From positions 1 through 64,000 of the forward strand of contig NZ_JADKPT010000019.1 of NCBI RefSeq assembly GCF_015351595.1: a stretch of DNA of 64,000 nt, read 5' to 3'. The notes below the pieces were generated by a model that was given only the letters and a program-made list of their open reading frames with translations, was not told the origin of the DNA and searched no databases. Origin of the DNA: Flavobacterium sp. LC2016-12 (GTDB taxonomy: Bacteria > Bacteroidota > Bacteroidia > Flavobacteriales > Flavobacteriaceae). This document shows, piece by piece, positions 1-8,652 of the stretch (positions within the stretch are counted from its first letter, which is position 1; each line of letters begins with the position of its first letter). The translations under genes were made by a program, and so were the position numbers.

Positions 1-535
1 TGAGTAAAAGTTTGCGAGTTGTTTCCGCAAGCGTCTGTTACTGTCCATGTATTGGTGTATGTTCCAGCATTGGCACAAGATGTAGAAACTGCAAATGCAC
101 CGCTTGTTTTGGTATAAGTTACTGTTCCGCCGCAATTATCAGTAGCCACTGGCGACTGGTTTAGAGCTGTTGTCAAACCTGCAGTATCGCTACATTGCAA
201 CGTAACATTTAAGGCGTTTGCAGCAGTTGTCCATGTTGGAGCTGTATTGTCCTGAATGGTTATTACCTGAGTAAAGATTGCTGAAGTGTTGGTGCAAACA
301 TCTTTTGCAATCCAGGTATTGGTGTATGTTCCAGCATTGGCACAAGATGTAGAAACTGCAAATGCACCGCTTGTTTTGGTATAAGTTACCGTTCCGCCGC
401 AATTATCAGTAGCCACTGGCGACTGGTTTAGAGCTGTTGTCAAACCTGCAGTATCGCTACATTGCAACATAACATTTAAGGCGTTTGCAGCAGTTGTCCA
501 TGTTGGAGCTGTATTGTCCTGAATAGTAATTGTCT
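1..535 (-). repeat. Tandem 267-bp coding repeat in the vWA protein
   Basis: Two consecutive units with a period of 267 bp (89 codons) are visible: 268-535 and 1-267. The block 43-257 differs from 310-524 by only a few bases, while the outer 50 bases of the unit (1-42 against 268-309) are strongly diverged. This mosaic pattern suggests gene conversion or unequal crossing over between units. More copies probably continue to the left of the window. Confidence 0.9.
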
Positions 536-2162
536 GTGATTTCGTTATAGTACCACAACTTGTTACAACTTTAAAAGTTCGTGTAACTACTATTGGGCAT
601 GTACCTGTTGCTGTATCAATATAGGATAATGTATAACTTCCAATATTTGCACTGTTGGAGATTGAACCTCCCGCAGTGTTCAATTGTGCTAAAGTTATTG
701 TAGTATCTGTAGTTTTATATGCTAATCCAGTTATTGCGGCAGTATTACATCCTGAAATAATTGCATTTTGTGGGGCAACAAGTGCTGCAGCCGGACTAAT
801 TGTAACGGTAGATGCGGCTGATGTTAGCTCACAATTTGTCGAGCCATTTTTAACTTTTACTTTATAAGCCCCACTTGAAGTTACAACTAATGTTGAATTT
901 GTCTCTCCGGAAATTACAGTATTATCTTTGTACCATACGTAAGTCGGTGAAGTGGCATTTGTATTTGCTATTAATGTGGTCGAGCCGCAAGCTGTTAATG
1001 TGCCGGTTATAGTTGGTAAACAAGGAACAAAATAGCTTGGAGAGGTTATTGTTTTTGAGTCATTGGCGCAAGCTGTATTTTTATAATTAAAAGTCGAAGA
1101 ACTAACAGTTTGATTACCACAAGCACTTCCAGTAGGAGTAAGTTGATAGTTTAATGTTATGGTTTCGCTATTTAAAAAATCAGTATTCCACGTAATTACC
1201 TGCCCAGCCGTTGTTATTGTTCCTTTTGTAGTAGTTATGGAACCTATTGTAAAACCTGCTATTACAGTTTCTTTTTCAACCAAAGATTGTGCTACCCATG
1301 ATAATTGTGTCGCGATCTGGTTGTAAATTGCTGTCAAATTAGAACCTGTGGTTGTAATGGAGGCGGCACTTCCTTGTATTTGATCTAACGTATATTTTGC
1401 AACATTTCTATCACTTCCTTCCGTATTTATATTTCCAGAAATACCTCCAACAAGACCTACTGCAAAAACCTGATTATTATAAACAACGCTGGATTTCGTT
1501 GTTGTTTTTGCATTTGTCGCAGCACTAATAGCGTCAGTAACACATTGTGATGTTTTGCTTACATTACAATCGGTATTTCCATTAGTCCCGGTTTTGTTTG
1601 TTACTCCATCTGTCAATATAATTATACTTCTTCCAGTACTACAATCAAAACGGCCATTTGTTTCTAATTCAGTTTCTGCTCTTACGATTCCTGCATAAAT
1701 ATTTGTGGAATTAGTTGCTTGCAAAAGATTAATTTGGGTTTTTATAGCCGTAACCCCTGCAGCATCTAAGTAAGTAAGTCCAATTTTTAAACTGGCAGTA
1801 GAACTGTATGCAACAATTGCAATACGATTTAGAGGGTTTACTTTAGCTTGATCTACAAAAGCTGTTGCCGCATCTTTAGCATAATCCATAGATGTTTTTA
1901 AGTCGCCTGAGATTGTATTTCCCATACTTCCGGAAACATCAATTGACAAAATTACATCTGAATTTCTAGTTGTGGGATTTGCCCCGGTTATATCTAATTT
2001 TACGTCCAAAACTCCACAATTAGTTGCATTAGCAGTAATTGTTTTTGTAGTTGTAATAGTTTGACCTAGAACAAAAGATGATGAAAATAGAAAGAATGCA
2101 ATAAAGCATAATTTTTTTGCATCTTGAAAATAATTGCTGAAATTGAGTAATGTTTTTTTCAT
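1..2162 (-). CDS. Large exported vWA-domain surface protein with HYR-like repeats (C-terminus outside window)
   Basis: The reading frame is open from an ATG at 2162 to the window edge, giving 720 residues with no stop. Residues 1-34 look like a signal peptide ending near VLGQ. A von Willebrand factor A domain follows (about 68-250), with the MIDAS signature DVSGS at 75-79 and a later LTDG, so a bound divalent metal is expected. Ig-like linker segments follow, then QDNTAPTW-type repeats of 89 residues from about residue 547. The family role is adhesion or matrix binding at the cell surface. Many such flavobacterial proteins end in a T9SS sorting domain, but that end is not visible here. The exact ligand is unknown. 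Confidence 0.85.
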   Translation of the reverse strand, partial: MKKTLLNFSNYFQDAKKLCFIAFFLFSSSFVLGQTITTTKTITANATNCGVLDVKLDITGANPTTRNSDVILSIDVSGSMGNTISGDLKTSMDYAKDAATAFVDQAKVNPLNRIAIVAYSSTASLKIGLTYLDAAGVTAIKTQINLLQATNSTNIYAGIVRAETELETNGRFDCSTGRSIIILTDGVTNKTGTNGNTDCNVSKTSQCVTDAISAATNAKTTTKSSVVYNNQVFAVGLVGGISGNINTEGSDRNVAKYTLDQIQGSAASITTTGSNLTAIYNQIATQLSWVAQSLVEKETVIAGFTIGSITTTKGTITTAGQVITWNTDFLNSETITLNYQLTPTGSACGNQTVSSSTFNYKNTACANDSKTITSPSYFVPCLPTITGTLTACGSTTLIANTNATSPTYVWYKDNTVISGETNSTLVVTSSGAYKVKVKNGSTNCELTSAASTVTISPAAALVAPQNAIISGCNTAAITGLAYKTTDTTITLAQLNTAGGSISNSANIGSYTLSYIDTATGTCPIVVTRTFKVVTSCGTITKSQTITIQDNTAPTWTTAANALNVMLQCSDTAGLTTALNQSPVATDNCGGTVTYTKTSGAFAVSTSCANAGTYTNTWIAKDVCTNTSAIFTQVITIQDNTAPTWTTAANALNVTLQCSDTAGLTTALNQSPVATDNCGGTVTYTKTSGAFAVSTSCANAGTYTNTWTVTDACGNNSQTFT

Positions 2163-2200
2163 TTTGAAATTATTTTAAGTACTAACAGATGGAATAAGGT

Positions 2201-2749
2201 TTAGTCATTAACTGGGTTGATGACAAGAGTGTGTAGAACTGTATCTGACTGATTAGAACAGTTTTTAGATTTAGCAGTAACCTGATCACATGACCATTTA
2301 TTAATATTTGTACCGCTCGGAACAGTTACATGAATGTAAAAATTGTAGGATTGCCCAGGATTGATCGTAATTTCACTGATTTTGTTTTTTTCAGGATCAA
2401 TAAAATCAGCTTTAATTGAAATATTACCAGATGTTGAACTTCCATCAGTATTGGCACAACTGCTATTTACATTTGAAATTTCTAAGACATAAGTATCAGT
2501 TGAGACTCCGTTATTCGTTAAGATCATCGAATAATAAGTTCCATCCAAAGGTGTACTTCTAATATTTCTATTATTTTCCGCAATCAAAGTTGAATTACAT
2601 GACTCTGATTGTGCAAATGAAATTGTTGTAATCAGACAGAACAGTATCGTAAAAATGTTTTTTTGGAAGATATTTTTTCTGAACGAAAAAATAAACTTAC
2701 AATTGTTGACAAATTTTACAGCTTTTATTAGAGTAGTTTTAGTTCTCAT
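2201..2749 (-). CDS. Small exported protein, function unknown
   Basis: A 182-residue product from the ATG at 2749 (MRTKTTL). A start at 2797 would add 16 residues, but a -7 box (TAACTTTG) at 2795-2802 places the likely transcript start downstream of 2797, which favours 2749. A long basic N-terminal region leads into a hydrophobic stretch ending in ISFAQS, a typical flavobacterial signal peptide end. The mature part is Ser/Thr/Asn-rich, has several cysteines and a predicted beta-rich character. It lies just upstream of, and on the same strand as, the vWA surface protein (38 bp between them), so the two may be co-transcribed. I do not recognise a domain. Confidence 0.7.
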   Translation of the reverse strand: MRTKTTLIKAVKFVNNCKFIFSFRKNIFQKNIFTILFCLITTISFAQSESCNSTLIAENNRNIRSTPLDGTYYSMILTNNGVSTDTYVLEISNVNSSCANTDGSSTSGNISIKADFIDPEKNKISEITINPGQSYNFYIHVTVPSGTNINKWSCDQVTAKSKNCSNQSDTVLHTLVINPVND

Positions 2750-2794
2750 AATTTCGGTTTTTGTTTTTTGGTAATTGTTGAATTTTAACATAAT

Positions 2795-2802
2795 CAAAGT
2801 TA
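2795..2802 (-). promoter_or_regulatory. Candidate -7 promoter box (TAACTTTG)
   Basis: A perfect match to the Bacteroidota TAnnTTTG -7 element on the minus strand, about 46 bp upstream of the ATG at 2749. No clear -33 TTTG is seen at the usual distance. Confidence 0.45.
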
Positions 2803-3246
2803 TATAGACTGTTTTATTTTGATTTTTTTTGTCTGTAACTAACCTAAAAACTCGTTGAAAGGTATTTTTTTGTTAAATAATGATCAAAAAAGCATTTTTT
2901 TATGCCATTTCTAACAAATTTAAAAATGACTTTTTTTTAATTTTTTACTTAAAAAATATTTTTCTATTTATTGTAAATTATTGATAATCAGATAATTAAA
3001 ATGAAATTTATTGATTTAAATATATCGACTAAGTGAACGGTTTAATAGATGAAGTACACTTTTTTTGAAAATCGGACATTTTTATTTTTTAATTTTCTTT
3101 ATTTCGGCATCCTCGTTCTTCTTGTTAAAATTTTGGATGAAATGTTAACTGAAATAAAAAAGTGAGAACTATTAAAATTTCTTTTGTAAATTAGAACTTC
3201 AATAAATCAGAACTTCTTTTTTTGATGTTTCTAAATACTTCAGCCT
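2803..3246. other. AT-rich intergenic region between divergent genes
   Basis: About 440 bp of very AT-rich sequence separates the exported protein from sixA. It contains long T and A tracts around 2920-2960. I see no ORF of note, no tRNA and no strong hairpin. Promoters for both flanking genes must lie here. Confidence 0.6.
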
Positions 3247-3732
3247 ATGAAAAATTTAATCTTAATACGTCATGCTAAATCAAGTTGGGAAGCACCTTTA
3301 AAAGACTTTGACAGACCTTTAATGAAAAGAGGGATTTTAGATGCGCATGATGTATCGGCCAATATTTCAAAATTTCTTCCAAAAACATATATTATATGGA
3401 GTAGTACTGCAGCGCGTGCCTCAGAAACTGCTTTAATTTTTGCCCAGAATATTTCTTATCCTATCGAGAGTATCGTTTATAAAGACGATCTTTATACTTT
3501 TGATGAAAGACAGCTCGAAAAGGTTATTAAATCATGTGATAATAGTTTCGAAAGCGTTATTCTTTTTGGACATAACGAGGCTATTACAAATTTTGTTAAT
3601 AAATTTGGGGATGTTTTTATCGAAAACGTTCCAACTTCAGGTTTTGTATCATTACAATTCGATAGTGAAAGCTGGGATAACATCAATAAAGGCAAAACCC
3701 ATAAAACAATTTTCCCCAAAGATTTAAAATAA
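3247..3732 (+). CDS. sixA: SixA-like histidine phosphatase
   Basis: A 161-residue cytoplasmic protein of the histidine phosphatase (phosphoglycerate-mutase-like) superfamily. The phosphate-accepting RHAKSSW motif is at residues 8-14 with His9 as the nucleophile. Arg57 lies in STAARASE, and the second catalytic His109 in FGHNE. This layout is that of SixA, which removes phosphate from phosphohistidine on signalling proteins such as HPt domains. It ends 5 bp before ppk1, so the two are almost certainly one transcript. The true substrate here is not known. The link with polyphosphate genes suggests a role in phosphate or phosphohistidine metabolism, which is inference. Confidence 0.85.
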   Translation: MKNLILIRHAKSSWEAPLKDFDRPLMKRGILDAHDVSANISKFLPKTYIIWSSTAARASETALIFAQNISYPIESIVYKDDLYTFDERQLEKVIKSCDNSFESVILFGHNEAITNFVNKFGDVFIENVPTSGFVSLQFDSESWDNINKGKTHKTIFPKDLK

Positions 3733-3737
3733 ATAAA

Positions 3738-5819
3738 GTGTACGAACAGAAATATATCGATAGAGAAAAAAGTTGGTTAGCGTTTAATGCAAGAGTGCTT
3801 CAGGAAGCAGCAGATAATACGGTTCCACTTTTAGACAGGTTGCGTTTTGTTGGAATTTTTTCGAACAATTTAGATGAGTTTTTTAGAGTTCGTTATGCTG
3901 CAATCCGTAGACTGAGCCTTTCAGGAATTTCTGGCGAAAAGTATTTAGGAGGCGTTTCTGCCCATCAATTAGTAAAAGATATTACAGAAATCGTTATTCA
4001 GCAGCAATCTGAAAGTCTTCGTATTTTAGGTAATATTGAAGCAGAACTTGAAGCTGAAAATATTTTCATTATTAACGAAGATCAAATTACGCAGGATCAG
4101 GAACGATTTTTAAAAGACTTTTTTACCCAAAGATTAAGTCCGGAATTAGTTACCATTATTTTGAATGATCTGGCAGAATTTCCTGTTCTTAAAGATACTT
4201 TAGGATATTTGGCTGTTCGTCTGGAGATGAATACAAACGACGAAATTCGTTATGCCGTAATAGAAATTCCTAAAACAATTAACAGATTTGTAGTCTTGCC
4301 ATCAAATGATGAAAAAAAATATGTAATCTTAATTGATGATGTAATTAGGTACAACCTAAAAAATATTTTTAATATTTTCGATTATAAAAGTGTTTCTGCG
4401 CATATGATTAAAATTACGCGTGATGCCCAGTTGGATATTGACAGTGATTTGAGTAAAAGTATGCTCGAAAAAATTGCGACTTCAGTAAAAGATAGAAGAA
4501 TTGGCGAACCGGTACGTTTTATTTATGATAATTTAATCGAAGAAGATACGCTTCGTTTCTTTTTGGATAAAATGAAAATTGTAGAAACAGACAGTATAAT
4601 TCCTGGCGGAAGATATCATAACCGTCGTGATTATATGAGTTTTCCAAATTTAGGAAGATATGATTTGCTTTATAAACCAAATGAACCATTACCAATTCCG
4701 GGATTGAGTTTGGGGGGAAGCATTCTCGAAAAAATAAACAAAAAGGATTATTTATTGCATGCACCGTATCAGTCGTTTTCTTATTTGACGAAATTTTTGC
4801 GTGAGGCTGCCTTAGATCCTAAAGTAACCAGTATAAAAATTACCTTATATCGTTTAGCAAAGAATTCGCAGATTATCAGTTCTTTGATTAATGCAGCAAA
4901 AAATGGTAAAAAAGTAACGGTTCAAATTGAACTTCAGGCTCGTTTTGATGAAGCAACGAATATCTCGTATGCTGAACAAATGCAGACAGAAGGAATTGAT
5001 CTTATTTTTGGAATTAAAGGACTAAAAGTACACAGTAAAATTTGTGTAATTGAAAGAGTTGAAGAAGGAAAAACACGTCGTTACGGATTTATTTCAACTG
5101 GAAATTTCAACGAATCAACAGCTAAAATTTATACTGATGTTACTCTTTTCACTTGTCATCAGGGAATTCTAAAAGACATTTCGAAAATATTTGAATTCTT
5201 TGATATTAACTATAGAGTACACCGATACAAACATTTAATTGTATCACCACATTATACCAGAACCAAATTTATCAAATTAATTGATCGTGAAATTTTACAC
5301 GCTTTGGCGGGTAGAAAAACACATATTAAGCTTAAAATGAATAGTTTGTCTGATTTTAAAATGATCGATAAATTATACGAAGCCAGTAATGCCGGAGTGA
5401 AAATTCAGTTACAGGTAAGAGGAATTTGCTCGTTGATTCCGGGAATTCCGGGAATGAGCGAAAACATTGAAGCCATAAGTATTGTAGATAATTATCTGGA
5501 ACACTCAAGAGTTTATATTTTTGGAAATGCTGGCTTAACCGAAGTATATATTTCATCTGCCGATTTTATGACCAGAAATCTTGACGGAAGAGTAGAGGTT
5601 ACGTGCCCTATTTATGATCTGGAAATTAAAAAAGAATTAATTGATAATTTTAATATTGCATGGAAAGGGAATGTTAAAGTGAGATATCATTCCTATAAAT
5701 TAGATAATAAATACAAGCCTAGAAATCATCATGCCCCATTTAGAGCTCAGCTTGAAACCTATAAATATTACCAAAATAAAATTGCGATGTTAGAAGCCGT
5801 TCCGCAAAAAATTAATTAA
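3738..5819 (+). CDS. ppk1: Polyphosphate kinase PPK1
   Basis: A 693-residue protein that reversibly transfers the gamma phosphate of ATP onto polyphosphate. It starts with GTG at 3738; the N-terminus (YIDREKSWLAFNARVLQEA) aligns with the usual PPK1 start, so GTG is the likely true codon. The order is N-terminal helical domain, head domain, then two phospholipase-D-like catalytic domains. The autophosphorylated histidine is in GLKVHSKICV at about residue 432. Length is normal for the family. It is sandwiched between sixA (5-bp gap) and a Ppx-type exopolyphosphatase (32-bp gap), which pairs synthesis and breakdown of polyphosphate in one operon. Confidence 0.96.
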   Translation: MYEQKYIDREKSWLAFNARVLQEAADNTVPLLDRLRFVGIFSNNLDEFFRVRYAAIRRLSLSGISGEKYLGGVSAHQLVKDITEIVIQQQSESLRILGNIEAELEAENIFIINEDQITQDQERFLKDFFTQRLSPELVTIILNDLAEFPVLKDTLGYLAVRLEMNTNDEIRYAVIEIPKTINRFVVLPSNDEKKYVILIDDVIRYNLKNIFNIFDYKSVSAHMIKITRDAQLDIDSDLSKSMLEKIATSVKDRRIGEPVRFIYDNLIEEDTLRFFLDKMKIVETDSIIPGGRYHNRRDYMSFPNLGRYDLLYKPNEPLPIPGLSLGGSILEKINKKDYLLHAPYQSFSYLTKFLREAALDPKVTSIKITLYRLAKNSQIISSLINAAKNGKKVTVQIELQARFDEATNISYAEQMQTEGIDLIFGIKGLKVHSKICVIERVEEGKTRRYGFISTGNFNESTAKIYTDVTLFTCHQGILKDISKIFEFFDINYRVHRYKHLIVSPHYTRTKFIKLIDREILHALAGRKTHIKLKMNSLSDFKMIDKLYEASNAGVKIQLQVRGICSLIPGIPGMSENIEAISIVDNYLEHSRVYIFGNAGLTEVYISSADFMTRNLDGRVEVTCPIYDLEIKKELIDNFNIAWKGNVKVRYHSYKLDNKYKPRNHHAPFRAQLETYKYYQNKIAMLEAVPQKIN

Positions 5820-5851
5820 AAACCAAAATCAATTTCAAATCATAAGTGAGC

Positions 5852-6742
5852 ATGATTAATATAAAGAAGTTTGCAGCAATAGATATCGGATCAAATGCCA
5901 TGAGGTTACTGATATCGAATGTTGTAGAACAAGAAGGCAAAGAACCACAATTTAATAAAAGTTCCCTTGTTCGTGTACCAATTCGTTTGGGACAAGATGC
6001 CTTTACTGTAGGTGAAATTTCAGAAGAAAATATAGATAGAATGGTTGATGCCATGAAAGCATTTAACCTTTTGATGAAAGTACATAAAGTAGAACGTTAT
6101 ATGGCGTTTGCTACTTCGGCAATGCGTGAAGCTTATAATGCCAAAGAAGTTGTCGCTTTGATTAAGAAAAAAGCCGACATAAAAATTGAAATTATTGATG
6201 GTAAAAAAGAGGCAGCTATTATTGCTTCTACAGATTTGCATCATTTATTAAAAACGGACGAAACTTATTTGTTTGTAGATGTTGGCGGTGGAAGTACCGA
6301 ATTTACCTTATTCTCTGACGGAAAAATGATTAATTCAAGATCTTTCAAAGCGGGAACAGTTCGTTTGTTAAATGATATGGTTTGTGATGTGGTTTGGGAT
6401 GAAATCGAAAAATGGATTAAAACCAATACGGCAGATTACGAAGAAGTAACATTGATTGGTTCTGGCGGAAATATCAATAAGTTGTTTAAAATGTCGGGAA
6501 AACAGCAGGAAAAACCGCTTTCATATATTTACATCAATTCACAATATGCTTTCTTGAATTCGCTAACATACGAACAAAGAATCGCCGAATTAGGGCTAAA
6601 CTCTGACCGTGCCGACGTAATTATCCATGCAACAAGAATTTATCTTAACGCAATGAAGTGGAGTGGAGCACGCCAAATTTACGTTCCAAAAATCGGACTT
6701 TCAGACGGTATCGTAAAAGCGATGTACTACGGTAAAATTTAA
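5852..6742 (+). CDS. ppx: Short Ppx/GppA-family exopolyphosphatase
   Basis: A 296-residue protein of the actin-like ASKHA fold with the two phosphate loops IDIGSNAMRLL near the start and DVGGGSTEF near residue 142. It has only the two catalytic domains and lacks the HD-like C-terminal half of E. coli Ppx, as is usual for short forms. It should release phosphate from polyphosphate ends, or hydrolyse pppGpp. An ATG at 5852 was chosen; an in-frame GTG two codons earlier (5846) is also possible. It is the last gene of the sixA-ppk1-ppx operon. Confidence 0.9.
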   Translation: MINIKKFAAIDIGSNAMRLLISNVVEQEGKEPQFNKSSLVRVPIRLGQDAFTVGEISEENIDRMVDAMKAFNLLMKVHKVERYMAFATSAMREAYNAKEVVALIKKKADIKIEIIDGKKEAAIIASTDLHHLLKTDETYLFVDVGGGSTEFTLFSDGKMINSRSFKAGTVRLLNDMVCDVVWDEIEKWIKTNTADYEEVTLIGSGGNINKLFKMSGKQQEKPLSYIYINSQYAFLNSLTYEQRIAELGLNSDRADVIIHATRIYLNAMKWSGARQIYVPKIGLSDGIVKAMYYGKI

Positions 6743-6802
6743 TAAAAACAGCTAAAGATTTTGCAGATTCAAAAGGGTAAAGAATCTGTGAAAATCTTTT
6801 AT

Positions 6803-6816
6803 CCGATAGCTATCGG
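6803..6816. repeat. Perfect palindrome CCGATAGCTATCGG
   Basis: A 14-bp perfect palindrome in the gap between ppx and the TMEM175-type gene. It belongs to the same style of GC-rich hairpin tip (CCCGAT..ATCGGG) seen three times in RNase P RNA and elsewhere in this window. It is not followed by a T tract, so it is not a clear terminator. Confidence 0.6.
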
Positions 6817-6852
6817 GAGTGGCAAAAAAAATACAACAGTAATATCTTAAAA

Positions 6853-7428
6853 ATGAATAAAACCAGACTCGAAGCTTTTAGTGATGGTGTTTTAGCAATC
6901 ATTATAACCATAATGATTTTAGAAATTAAAGTGCCACACGGACATGAATTTGCCGATTTAAAGCCGCTCATTCCAAAGTTTCTAAGTTATATTCTGAGTT
7001 TTATCTATGTTGGAATTTACTGGAACAATCACCATTATTTACTTCATGGTTTATCTAAGGTAAACGGAAAAATACTTTGGGCTAATTTGCATTTGTTGTT
7101 CTGGTTATCATTAATTCCTGTTGCTACCGGTTGGATGGGCGAGCATAATTTTGCAAAAGCAGCAATGGCATTTTATGGAGGTATCTTATTGCTTTGTGCA
7201 ATTGCTTATGTGATTCTTCAAAAGACCGTTTTAGATGTGGAAGGAAAAGATTCAGCATTAGCAAAAGCATTAGCAAAAGATTTTAAAGGAAAAGCTTCTG
7301 CAGTTTTATATACTGTTGGAATTGTGGCATCTTTTTATAACGAGTGGATTTCCGGTGCAGCCTATTTTATTGTAGCAATGTCATGGCTTATTCCGGATAA
7401 AAGAATCGAAAGAGTTTTTACGAAGTAA
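6853..7428 (+). CDS. TMEM175-family (DUF1211) potassium channel-like membrane protein
   Basis: A 191-residue integral membrane protein. The family signature RLEAFSDGVLAIIITIMIL lies at residues 5-23, with FSDGV at 9-13. Six hydrophobic segments are visible, which matches bacterial TMEM175 subunits that assemble as tetramers and conduct potassium. The gene ends 10 bp before a Crp/Fnr-type regulator and is probably co-transcribed with it. The physiological role in bacteria is not well established. Confidence 0.85.
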   Translation: MNKTRLEAFSDGVLAIIITIMILEIKVPHGHEFADLKPLIPKFLSYILSFIYVGIYWNNHHYLLHGLSKVNGKILWANLHLLFWLSLIPVATGWMGEHNFAKAAMAFYGGILLLCAIAYVILQKTVLDVEGKDSALAKALAKDFKGKASAVLYTVGIVASFYNEWISGAAYFIVAMSWLIPDKRIERVFTK

Positions 7429-7438
7429 TTTTTTTTAA

Positions 7439-7999
7439 ATGAAATCTGTTTTTCAATCGATTCATATTTTACCTCAAGTTGAATTAGATCAATTAGATGA
7501 TTTAATTACCTTTAGAAAGCTTAAAAAAGGAGAACTTTTATTGACCGAAAATCAGGTCTGTAATGAAATCGTTTTTATAAAAAAAGGAATTTTACGTTCT
7601 TATTTCTTTAATCATCAAGGAGATGAAATCACGAATTGTTTTGCTTTCGAAAACGAATTTATGGCTTCATTTTCCAGTTTTATAACCCGGGAATTAGCTC
7701 AGGAAAATATCCAGGCTTTGGCCGATACAGAATTACAGATTATCACTTATGAAAGTTTAGAAAAGCTTTATAAAACCGGAACTCATTGGCAGGAAATCGG
7801 TAGAAAATTAACTGAAATGGAATATGTGACGCTTCAGAAAAGAATGATTTCTTTTCAGAAATTATCAGGAAAACAGCGTTATGAAGAGTTGTATAAAAAC
7901 CATCAAAAATATATTCAGTTAATTCCGCTTCAATATCTTGCTTCTTATTTAGGTGTTACACCAAGGCATTTAAGCAGAATCCGAAAAGCTATTTTATAG
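7439..7999 (+). CDS. Crp/Fnr-type transcriptional regulator
   Basis: A 186-residue protein with an N-terminal cyclic-nucleotide-binding-like beta roll (about 10-115) and a C-terminal winged-helix segment ending YLASYLGVTPRHLSRIRKAIL, whose recognition helix PRHLSRIRK is typical of this family in Bacteroidota. The cAMP contact residues of E. coli Crp are not obvious, so the effector is unknown. Its stop codon abuts a GGACATTTGTCC dyad located upstream of the flavodoxin-fold gene, which is the natural candidate target. Confidence 0.88.
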   Translation: MKSVFQSIHILPQVELDQLDDLITFRKLKKGELLLTENQVCNEIVFIKKGILRSYFFNHQGDEITNCFAFENEFMASFSSFITRELAQENIQALADTELQIITYESLEKLYKTGTHWQEIGRKLTEMEYVTLQKRMISFQKLSGKQRYEELYKNHQKYIQLIPLQYLASYLGVTPRHLSRIRKAIL

Positions 8000-8010
8000 G
8001 ACATTTGTCC
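7999..8010. promoter_or_regulatory. Candidate Crp/Fnr operator GGACATTTGTCC
   Basis: A dyad with 5-bp perfect arms (GGACA/TGTCC) and a 2-bp centre, starting on the last base of the regulator's stop codon. It lies about 24 bp upstream of a good -7 box and about 46 bp upstream of the quinone reductase start. Position and symmetry suit a dimeric Crp/Fnr-type regulator; binding by the neighbouring protein is inference. Confidence 0.45.
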
Positions 8011-8033
8011 AGTATCATTTTTCATACTAATAG

Positions 8034-8041
8034 TATTTTTG
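8034..8041 (+). promoter_or_regulatory. Candidate -7 promoter box (TATTTTTG)
   Basis: A perfect TAnnTTTG match 14 bp upstream of the ATG at 8056. A TTTG at 8004-8007, inside the dyad, lies 26 bp upstream, slightly farther than the usual spacing. This arrangement would make the promoter dependent on, or blocked by, a protein bound at 7999-8010. Confidence 0.45.
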
Positions 8042-8055
8042 TAAAAAATGTATAT

Positions 8056-8634
8056 ATGAAAAAAATACTGATTATAAATGGACATCCAAATTCGGAAAGT
8101 TTCAATTTTGCTATCGCGGATTCTTACCAAAAAGGTGCTATAACTTCTGGTGCACAAGTAGAAAAAATTACAATTGCTAGTTTAAATTTTAGTCCAAATT
8201 TGAGATTTGGTTATCAAAAACGAACTGAATTAGAGCCTGATTTATTGGAAGCGTGGGAAAAAATCCAGCGAGCAGATCATTTAGTATGGATTCATCCTGT
8301 TTGGTGGGGCGGACTTCCGGCAATTACAAAAGGATTTATTGATCGTTTATTTTTACCCGGAATGGCTTTTCAGTATCGTGAAAACTCAGTTTGGTGGGAT
8401 AAATTGCTAAAAGGAAAAACTGCTCATATTATAACAACCTTAGATCAGCCAGGCTGGTATTACAGATTATTTTATGCAAGACCAAGCGTTAATCAATTAA
8501 AGAAATCAACTCTGGAATTCTGCGGTATAAAACCTGTAAAAGTAAGTTATATTGGGATTATTAAAGGATCCAATGAAGCTCAAAGAAAAAAATGGCTAGA
8601 TAAAGTTTATGATTTCGGGCTAAGAAATAAATAG
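8056..8634 (+). CDS. Flavodoxin-fold NAD(P)H:quinone oxidoreductase
   Basis: A 192-residue cytoplasmic protein of the NQO/MdaB-like flavodoxin family. The flavin phosphate loop is in MKKILIINGHPNSES at the N-terminus, and the PVWWGGLPAITKGFIDRLFLPGMAF block is the FMN/FAD-binding region of NAD(P)H dehydrogenases. It probably makes two-electron reductions of quinones or electrophiles. The ATG at 8056 was preferred over an upstream TTG (8005) because family members start MKKILI and because the promoter box at 8034-8041 lies between the two. The adjacent Crp/Fnr gene is a plausible regulator. Confidence 0.9.
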   Translation: MKKILIINGHPNSESFNFAIADSYQKGAITSGAQVEKITIASLNFSPNLRFGYQKRTELEPDLLEAWEKIQRADHLVWIHPVWWGGLPAITKGFIDRLFLPGMAFQYRENSVWWDKLLKGKTAHIITTLDQPGWYYRLFYARPSVNQLKKSTLEFCGIKPVKVSYIGIIKGSNEAQRKKWLDKVYDFGLRNK

Positions 8635-8652
8635 CAGTATTAAGAACAAAAA

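Noticed and set aside
655-867. A 70-codon open frame on the plus strand within the vWA gene
   Set aside because: It lies opposite the long, well-supported minus-strand frame with vWA motifs and shows no recognisable protein pattern.
8005-8055. A TTG start for the quinone reductase
   Set aside because: It lies upstream of the -7 box at 8034-8041 and family members start with MKKILI.
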